Positions 57,228-64,000 of a stretch of DNA of 64,000 bases are shown piece after piece; the first letter of the stretch is position 1; each line of letters opens with the position of its first letter. The DNA is taken from the NCBI GenBank assembly GCA_050084515.1, contig CM114271.1, positions 39,432,001 through 39,496,000 of the forward strand, read 5' to 3'. The position numbers and the translations under genes are program-made. The notes beneath the pieces were generated by a model. The model saw only the letters and a list, made by a program, of their open reading frames with translations. It was not told the origin of the DNA and did not search any database. Source of the stretch: Blasia pusilla. Taxonomy: Eukaryota; Marchantiophyta; Marchantiopsida; Blasiales.

Positions 57228-57367
57228 GCTTTGAGATCGAACGGTCTGATCTCAAAGCTGCGCCGCCATCCTTGGCCCGTTCAATCTGGGGGGAGATCGG
57301 ACGGTCCGATCTCCCCCAGGTCCGACCTCCTCAACGGCCTCGTGAGAGCGGCGAGTGAGGAGGTCGG
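57228..57367. repeat. Three successive hairpins built on GATC/GGTCCGATC arms
   Basis: Hairpin 1 (57228-57258) has 11-bp exact outer arms GCTTTGAGATC and GATCTCAAAGC around GAACGGTCT. Hairpin 2 (57289-57317) has exact 14-bp arms GGGGGAGATCGGAC and GTCCGATCTCCCCC around one G. Hairpin 3 (57322-57367) has exact 12-bp arms CCGACCTCCTCA and TGAGGAGGTCGG around 22 nt. Hairpins 1 and 2 share the core GAGATCGRACGGTCYGATCTC, but their outer arms differ in a way that keeps pairing. Confidence 0.9.
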
Positions 57368-57394
57368 GCTAACCCGCCCCCCTCCCTTATTTTG

Positions 57395-57650
57395 CACAAG
57401 CCGCTCGGGCCTGTGTGCTCCCTCCGCTCTCGGCGCCTCGCCCTCCCTCTTGACGCCTCGCCATTCGTCTCGGCGCATCGCCCGTGCGCCCTCGGCGTCT
57501 CGCCTTGAGTTTGCGCAGGCCGCTCGGGCCTATGCGCTTTGCCCTCGCCCTCCATTTCGGTCACTCTGCGCATGCCCCTTGGGCATAATTGCCCCGCCCT
57601 TGCTCACTCTGCACAACCGCTCGGGCCTAGTCCCTCCGATTGCCCTGTAC
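57395..57650. repeat. GC-rich minisatellite-like repeats
   Basis: CCGCTCGGGCCT occurs near 57401, 57520 and 57617, with a diverged CCCCTTGGGC copy near 57573, each preceded by TTTGCRCARG or CTCTGCACAA. Between them a CTCGGCGCCTCGCC-type unit of about 20 bp repeats four times (57427-57510). A 272-codon open frame spans 57183-58001, but its composition follows the DNA repeats, so I do not call it a gene. Confidence 0.7.
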
Positions 57651-58214
57651 TCTCTTGCTATTTTCTCGATCTTGCTGGGGAGTTCTTCGCTCAAGGCTCA
57701 TTTTCGACGGGCTCGGGGCTCTGGTGTTTTTGCTTGGGGCTTGGGGCTCATCAGTCTCTCGTTGCTGGTAACTCTAGTCTCTCGGATTTTGATGTTGGGT
57801 CATCAAGCTTCATCAAGCACTCGTGGCCTCATCTGCCCTGCTCTCGGCTGTAGCCTTTTTTTTCCTGGTCTGCCCTGGGCTATGCATAGCAGATTTTTGG
57901 CCCCTATCCCCGCTTTCTATCATGCATTCCTTTGTTGCTTCTACAGGTTTCTCTCAAGATTGTTCCCGCCGTTTGCCACACTCAATAGAGTAGCACTCTA
58001 GGGGCTTGAATTAGGTTTTCTGCAGGGTGGTCCGGTCATGAGCATTGAAATAATTTGTAGCTAGGAAGGATGCGCAGACACTCTCGGTAGACATCAGATA
58101 CCAAACATAGTAAAGCTTTACATGATAGCCATTTATAGATCACCCTTACAGTTTAAAGTCGAAGGAAACACATACTTGCATTGATCTCCTCTTTTTCCTA
58201 CCTAGCTTGGGACC
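57651..58214. other. Spacer between GC-rich repeats and the next open frame
   Basis: GC-rich, Leu/Ser-coding sequence that falls back to AT-rich after about 58030. No gene or repeat recognised beyond the continuing open frame, which ends at 58001. Confidence 0.3.
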
Positions 58215-58853
58215 TTATCTACTCCAACTTGTACTTTTTAAGAAATCCTCCTGAATCTCCTCATTACCTTGAACTTTTATATCTCCTAGGCTCTTCACAG
58301 GCTTCAAGACGTATTCATCTGAGCTAACACTGTGGAATCTTTTCCTCGGTTTAGCACCCTCATTCAAAGGATGTTTGGATTTACACCTAACCCGATACTC
58401 AACAGATTGTACAGTCTTCTTCGAGCCCCTTTCCCCCTCGATTTGGGGATGGCTATGTGGTATTAAGGAGGGAAGTGAATCTCTCTTGGCATCTCCACAA
58501 TGTGGATTTCTTTGGTAACCCAAACGAGTTCCCCATTCTGGTTCGATCTTGCTTCCGACTTTCGGACTCGAGTGCAATCTAATTGAATCAATTTGAGAAA
58601 TGTGAGACCACAACGGCCTTTCACGTGTTGTATCGGTAGGTTTGTCTCCATAGTGTTTCTTAGAATTGCATGGGTGAGTTACCTTTTTTATTCCACCCTG
58701 TCCCTTGGCTTGGTTGACTTCATAGCGGTGCGTCTTTGAGTCATACCTCGTGACTTTCCTACTTTGTACAATAAGGTAAAGTGTAAGTGTATATTGTACT
58801 AACCATCTAGTGTGTAGCTCTGGCAGGTTTGTAAGGGAGTGCATGAGGAGCAT
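58215..58853 (-). CDS. Hypothetical basic protein, 212 codons
   Basis: ATG at 58853 and TAG at 58215 on the minus strand, uninterrupted. The product is basic and polar after residue 30 (SRKVTRYDSKTHRYEVNQAK near residues 31-50) and ends in a charged segment (HSVSSDEYVLKPVKSLGDIK, then QGNEEIQEDFLKS). The YDSKTHRYEV stretch loosely recalls Tudor-like barrels of chromatin proteins, a weak impression only. An acceptor-like CAG near 58810-58830 means the ATG may not be the true start and that this could be a captured or isolated last exon. I do not recognise the family. Confidence 0.4.
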   Translation of the reverse strand: MLLMHSLTNLPELHTRWLVQYTLTLYLIVQSRKVTRYDSKTHRYEVNQAKGQGGIKKVTHPCNSKKHYGDKPTDTTRERPLWSHISQIDSIRLHSSPKVGSKIEPEWGTRLGYQRNPHCGDAKRDSLPSLIPHSHPQIEGERGSKKTVQSVEYRVRCKSKHPLNEGAKPRKRFHSVSSDEYVLKPVKSLGDIKVQGNEEIQEDFLKSTSWSR

Positions 58854-60418
58854 TCAAGTTTGCAGACATAGAAGACTGGGAGAGTAGAACTTACGATGCT
58901 GGTAGGGTCTTGATGTTGAGTCCTGAAGTATTTTCCTGCCAATACATGTAAACCTGAATGAGCAGATTGGTTGTGTAACCCTACTGCTAGTTAATGTAGA
59001 ATAGACAGGAATGCGGGACTATAGTATGAAGTTGAAAATAAATACATGACTATAGTATGAAGCTCAAAAGGAACGCATGAGTTCATACCTGTGTAAGAAT
59101 TTCAACTCTATGCAGGATACAGAAATCCAAGCCTCGAACTTCGCGTATTGTATACTTTGCAAACCCTTAACATGGATGCTAAACTGTTTGGAACTGACAA
59201 TGCCAACACACTCAAAGAGGTGTTTAAATATTTGTTTGAACTCTCGAAGTAACAAAGGACCCATAGAGCAAATCAAATCAAATCGAATTAGGCGGATATT
59301 AGAATTGTAACTGAAAATTCCCTCCTAATAAACATGGTTTAAAACGGCCTCCTAGGGTTAATGATAAAACGGCCATGCCGCGTACAAATATCGTATAGGC
59401 GGAGTATAAATAACGAAACTGATTTTTAAAAAGACCTCTAGAATGAAGACACGTGTCATGCCGTGGAGAGAGCTCATGAGACACATGTCAGCCAGGGGAA
59501 GCCCCTCGCCCTAAGGCCATCCTCTTATAATAATATAGATATTGTTTCTATATGAGCCTTGGTTCATTGGGTGAGATATATCATACATATTCAAAAGCAT
59601 TCAAAAAAATTCGTCCGAGAGATGAACGTAAATTTTGAAAGATATATCGGTTTTCTTATTTGGAGAAAATCTATATGAAATGATAAAAAAATAAGAAGAA
59701 TGAAGTGTAAATAATAAAAAAAATATAAGAAAATATTTAGCATCTAAATGAAAAAATTTGATACAATTAATTTTTGTGGCACAAAGAAAAATAGACAGAA
59801 TAAAATTTAGCATTTGTAAAATTAACATTTTATATTCCTTACCACCTCACACATATAATAGGATAGCTTTGTGTTCCCTCTTCCCATAGAAGAAACTATG
59901 CACTCTTTGTTTTCTTTTCCCATTTTAGGTATTTTCTTGATGGGCACAGCTTAGAACTTTGTTATTGTTTGCTATCGCTCCTTCCAAAAAGCGGCATGGT
60001 TTTTTATGGTTCCATGTTTGGTTTTCCCATGGGCACACTAAATAAGAATATAGTGTCCCATGAGCCACGTCAACCAAACACATATTCTCATTTTTTTTCC
60101 TATCCCACTCTATTTGAAAAAGATATTGATAACAATATGCACTTGTAAGGTTATTATCCAAATGTTGTCCCAAGTTGTGACTAGTAAGATTGTAACCTCA
60201 ATTGTAACTTATGATGTATGCTAGTTGGCATCCCATCAATGCATGCTTAGTTTTCATGTGAAAGACACCTCTCTATGCTTCAAAAAAGAACATATATTCT
60301 AAAAAATGATTCTCGTTACTTTTTTTTTTAATTGTATAAGAGATCATATATTCACCATTATTTTAAAAGTAGATAATTACCTTATTCTTTTATAAAAAAT
60401 ATAAATGAAAGTGTTAAG
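58854..60418. other. AT-rich DNA with a minus-strand Helitron terminus
   Basis: No gene recognised. The Helitron-like 5' end at 59539 is listed separately. Positions 59540-60418 are very AT-rich. Confidence 0.35.
59510..59539 (-). mobile_element. Helitron-like 5' terminus on the minus strand
   Basis: The minus strand starts TCTATATTATTATAAGAGG at 59539, preceded by A, matching the Helitron 5' consensus. The following GGATGGCC and ATGACACGTGTC resemble the plus-strand terminus at 48612, so both probably belong to one family. Confidence 0.5.
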
Positions 60419-60719
60419 CACAAGGTTGCACACAGACAAAGTCCGTGTTCGCGGATATGTCCATGTCTGCGAACTTATGTCTGTCCCTAGGACCGACATG
60501 ATTGTGTGGGCTCGAGTACCTACGGCCCGCACTCAAACTTGTCCCTAAGCCCAATGAGTCCCCACCCATTTTATAGCCCGCATAAAACCCTTGCACGATC
60601 CACAATGCAGGCCCACGCCTGAGGACTCAATGGGCTTAGGGATGGGCTTGGGTGTGGGCGAGGGACACGTTGGACATATCCGTCCCATGGACGGACTTAT
60701 CTATTTCCGTGCAACCTTG
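60419..60719. mobile_element. Fold-back/MITE element, 301 bp, with 6-bp target duplication
   Basis: The left arm begins CAAGGTTGCAC (60421-60431) and the right arm ends GTGCAACCTTG (60709-60719), exact complements. Complementarity continues imperfectly through most of the element: AAGTCCGT with ACGGACTT, GGATATGTCCA with TGGACATATCC, TCCCTAAGCCCAATGAGTCC with GGACTCAATGGGCTTAGGGA. GTTAAG lies on both sides (60413-60418 and 60720-60725). No coding capacity. The superfamily is not assigned. Confidence 0.85.
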
Positions 60720-60725
60720 GTTAAG

Positions 60726-61079
60726 TAGTCCAATGTGACTTAGTTATTCGTTATATTTACTCTCCATAAGAGGGTACATATTACTTCATATTTACTCTTT
60801 GAAAAAAGATTCATCTCATTTATAATAGGATGTTCTTATGTAATAACTTCCCCTTTCCTCAAATGGGAATATAAATGTGCATGATTTTTATTTTTTAACA
60901 CTCTCACTATCAATACAAATTCTAAAATAGGAGAAATCTAGTTTTACTTGGAAAAGAGGAGATTTGTATGAGTGACTAACTTGAAAAGTTGAGATTAATG
61001 TGTTTACTTGGCGTTAAAGTATGATGGAGGAATGCATTAACTATGATGATGTATAGAGATTCCTTGGTTCATGTGTTAG
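60726..61079. other. AT-rich spacer
   Basis: No coding or repeat feature recognised between the fold-back element and the degraded LTR. Confidence 0.4.
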
Positions 61080-61275
61080 AGATAGGAAAGATTTTGCATA
61101 TTTTGGTCTTTGTCACCCAAGTGACTTATTTACCTGATAAAGGGTCACCCGGTAAGGTGTGCACGTAAGTTATCATTGGAGAGGCTATTTTTGGGGGAAG
61201 AGCCTTTTGACTCTTCCCTAGGCTGTAAGGGGGAGAGATGGCGTTCTTAAGTCATCTATATCATGGTTATATGTG
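61080..61275 (+). mobile_element. Ty3/gypsy LTR, copy B (degraded, partial)
   Basis: Same order of landmarks as copy A: GTGCACGTAAGTTATCATTGG, GGCTATTTTTGGGGGAAGA, CCTTTTGACTCTTCCC, then a decayed hairpin GATGGCGTTCTTAAGTCATC. Borders are indistinct and no coding region of the element is adjacent. Confidence 0.7.
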
Positions 61276-62005
61276 GATAAAATTTGTGTCCATAAACATG
61301 TCTATGTCCGTGGACTAGCGTACATCTTATGCAGGGACTTGTCCATATGGGTTCTACCTTCCCCTTCTTTCTAATTCCCCCATATCAGAAAGTGTGGAGA
61401 GAGTGCCAATATGGACTTGTAAACATTTTGCATTTGTTTCATACTATGAGTTTAGAGATGTTAAGAGCCAAAAGACCATTCTTTCAAGTTTTTGCAACTA
61501 TTGTGGTATGAATTATTTCCCCAACCTATTTTAGGATGGGCATTTTTTGTAAGGATTTATCACTCGTTGTAGTGTTTAACAATTTTTATTAATATTCTAT
61601 GTTATTATCAATACCTCCCATTGCCCTTTATTGCTAGTAGAAGATACATTAGGGTTAAGTTAGCTTTGGCGGTATCTTCATTACATGGTAGTCACGGGAA
61701 CCCTTAAAGGGTCTTTCCTTTTTCCTTCTTAGTCTCGTGCTAAGTATGATCGTGGTCTTCCTCAACTCTACGAGTCTTCTTTTCTCAACTCTATGTGTCT
61801 CATTTTCCTTGTACTTTCGATGGGTTCTCCCGTCTTCTTTTATGCATGGCTTATGTTCATGTTCCATACTTTCTTGTTTCTTCTTCCCTCCACCTCTAGT
61901 CCCTCATCCCTTATTGGGCTCCACCTCTTGCAATCCATGTCTATGAACATATCCATACTTGTCCATCCAAGGGAAGGACTTGTCTTTTTTTTTTTTTTGT
62001 TGCAA

Positions 62006-62009
<4 letters not shown>
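61276..62009. other. Spacer without recognised gene
   Basis: Mixed composition with short open frames and no conserved motif. TCCATATGGG- and GTCCATCC-type words echo the fold-back element at 60.4-60.7 kb but do not form an inverted repeat here. Confidence 0.35.

Positions 62010-62059
<50 letters not shown>
62010..62059. repeat. (AT)25 microsatellite
   Basis: About 50 bp of pure AT dinucleotide, preceded by a T18-type run at 61985-61998. Confidence 0.95.
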
Positions 62060-62064
<5 letters not shown>

Positions 62065-63714
62065 GAAGTATCATGAATCGTTGCAAAGTTTCCATGGGAG
62101 AACAAGAGATTTTTAAACTCAACTTTTATTTGAGTTTGGTTCTTATCATATTTGAGTGGAGTAAAACTAGGAAGAAATTTGAAGTTTAATGAGGGTGTTA
62201 ATTTGATGGAATATATCATTACAAACTAGAACACACAATAGACATTTAATGATTTTTTTGGTGGATGTAAAGATTTTGGAGAAATTTGAAGAGAAATAAA
62301 TTGGAAAGAATTTTTTATGTGGTCTTCACAAAGAACATATGGGGAATCATAAAAAATTAACCAAAAATCATGGAAAGATGGCATTCCAAGACCATTAGAA
62401 GAAATAGAATCAATGGGATTCTTTTGCATGAACCCATTCTTTTTCTCTTTATTTGTACAAAGAGCATACAAATAAAGAGAAAAGACCAAACCATGTTGGC
62501 AACTAGCTGCATATAGACTATGAAAAATATTGAAGAGACAAGGTGAATAAAGTCATTTCATGACAAAGACATCTGTTGCTTTACAGGAGGAAAAAAATGA
62601 TAAGTGATGAACACTAGGAAGAGTGGCCAAGGAGAGAATTTTTTTTTCTGAATCAAATGAAAAAAAAAATCACGTGATAAAATGAAAAAAAACACGTAGT
62701 CTATAATAAGAACACTAAGATCTATGATACCTTACAATGCAGATATAAATTAGCTATCCATACCTAAATATAATTAGGTTATTTTTTTGTAATGGTAGTT
62801 GTAGTCTAGCAAGAGGAGATATTGAGCCTTGGTAGAGAGGCCAAAAGTGACATCTTTGTCTCCCTTCATAACCTTTTGTGTAGAGGACATCCTCAGGGTG
62901 ATTTCTTGGACTTTTCTAGGAGGTTTTTTATTAGTTAGAGCACGATCCCATGGATAGGGGTACAAGTCACCGCGATCTTCATTGTTGCGTCCAACAAAGT
63001 TTACCAATGGATAGTATGACACAACACGTTGGTCTATAGTAAATACTTTTGGTCATACCAAGTCGAGTTCATTGGGATGTTGGGCCGATTTTGCGCCCAA
63101 AAGTTTTGGGGGAAAAAAAACTGGCGACCCTCTATGGTCGCCAGTTCTTGGTGTGCATGGGATTTTCCCCTTAATGACATGTTGTTATAGTTAGGATGGC
63201 ATGTGTGAATATATCATCTTCTTGAACCCTTGGGGCTTGGAGAGGGTATATTCCAAGAGGAGGCTAAGAGAGGCTTATCTTTAAACAAATGAGCCCTCCA
63301 AGAATCCAAGCACATAATTGGGTAGTGTCGAAGATCCATAGTAGCCCTTGTGAGTCTACAAGAGTAAGGTTCGTTCCATTTTTTATTGGATAGTTAGATG
63401 CAAGTTTGAGTTGTTGGACACATGGTGGTTATCGTGTGTGGGATTACATATCACTACATAATCTACATCATTGATCACATCTACACAACAAATATCACCG
63501 ATCCTCCCAACATAGGGTAGGTTAATACGCATAAAAAAATACTCATGCATATATATCAAGATCGCACCAAAAAAATGAAGTAAAAACTTAAGGTTCATAT
63601 AGACAATTTCAGATCTTCTCTCAAAACTACATCTGCATATTAAGACATATCCATCCTTTGCTAGGAGGGAATACAAACTCTAGCGCTAAACCTCCAATGA
63701 ATTCCTAACAAGAT
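62060..63714. other. AT-rich DNA with two adjacent hairpins
   Basis: No gene recognised. CCCAAAA-G-TTTTGGG lies at 63096-63110. ACTGGCGACC (63120-63129) pairs exactly with GGTCGCCAGT (63136-63145) over a 6-nt loop. Confidence 0.5.
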
Positions 63715-64000
63715 GAGTGCTAGTAAGGCTCAACATGAGAAGGATGGCTTGTGAAAGCCATTCCTCTCACCTTTATATCCTTGGGAAAAGCCAAAAGAGT
63801 TCTTCCCCCAAAAATAACTTGCGTACACATGTTACTTGATGACTGTTGACTTGATCAATAGGTTATCGAATCATCTCACCCAAAATAGTAAAAGAGATGG
63901 TTTATCGTAAATGACCAACTTGGGATAATGGAGCTTTGTCCAAATTCATCCAACACCTTAGGATGAAGTTACGCCCAAACAACGTGCTAACTCTTTAGAC
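63715..64000 (-). mobile_element. Ty3/gypsy LTR, copy C (inverse, cut by the window end)
   Basis: On the minus strand it shows GTAACTTCATCC, TTTTTGGGGGAAGAACTC, CTTTTCCCAAGGATATAAAG, the hairpin ATGGCTT-TCAC-AAGCCAT and CTCATGTTGAGCCTTA, in the same order as copy A. The upstream end lies beyond 64000. Confidence 0.8.

Noticed and set aside
57183-58001. 272-codon GC-rich open frame
   Set aside because: It is made of DNA minisatellite units and palindromes; Leu/Ser/Pro/Arg composition simply follows base composition.

Overview
The window is nuclear DNA of a land plant. Spliced genes with GT-AG introns, a telo-box promoter, long AT-rich intergenic DNA and several plant transposon classes (Ty3/gypsy, non-LTR, Helitron, PIF/Harbinger, fold-back) all point that way. 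The transposon protein style and a CRTAC1-like gene suggest a seedless plant (bryophyte, lycophyte or fern), but this is inference and no species is claimed.

The first 20 kb holds the two host genes, both on the minus strand. Positions 1001-6170 encode a CRTAC1-like protein: FG-GAP/VCBS propeller repeats followed by an ASPIC/UnbV domain, in at least 15 exons including one of 22 nt. Positions 12514-19932 encode a complete MYST-family histone acetyltransferase of the HAM1/Esa1/Tip60 type. Its 16 exons join into 522 codons, with a chromo-barrel, a C2HC finger and a catalytic domain that carries an unusual in-frame insert of about 28 residues. A telo-box lies about 430 bp upstream of its ATG.

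From 20 kb to the end the window is a graveyard of nested mobile elements. It contains a 5'-truncated LINE (about 23.6-24.8 kb, minus) and a PIF/Harbinger remnant (29.8-30.4 kb, minus). A Helitron-type PIF1 helicase pseudogene (32.1-34.4 kb, plus) is split by a 989-bp solo LTR with a 5-bp target duplication. A Ty3/gypsy LTR, leader and gag follow (36.1-39.5 kb). A second Harbinger transposase (45.5-46.2 kb) abuts gypsy RNase H and integrase (46.4-48.0 kb). A non-LTR retrotransposon with an N-terminal zinc finger and a C-terminal restriction-like endonuclease remnant lies at 52.1-55.2 kb. Two Helitron 5' termini, one good Helitron 3' terminus, a 301-bp fold-back element with a 6-bp target duplication and two further copies of the gypsy LTR complete the set.

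Nothing here looks like a prokaryotic system or a coordinated gene cluster. The most novel items are structural: the solo LTR whose removal restores the helicase frame, paired hairpins with compensatory arms at 57.2-57.4 kb, a periodic palindromic motif in the gypsy leader, the insert in the MYST domain, and the plant CRTAC1-like gene with its 22-nt microexon. Exon limits were derived by hand from splice signals, reading frame and family conservation, and have no transcript support here.
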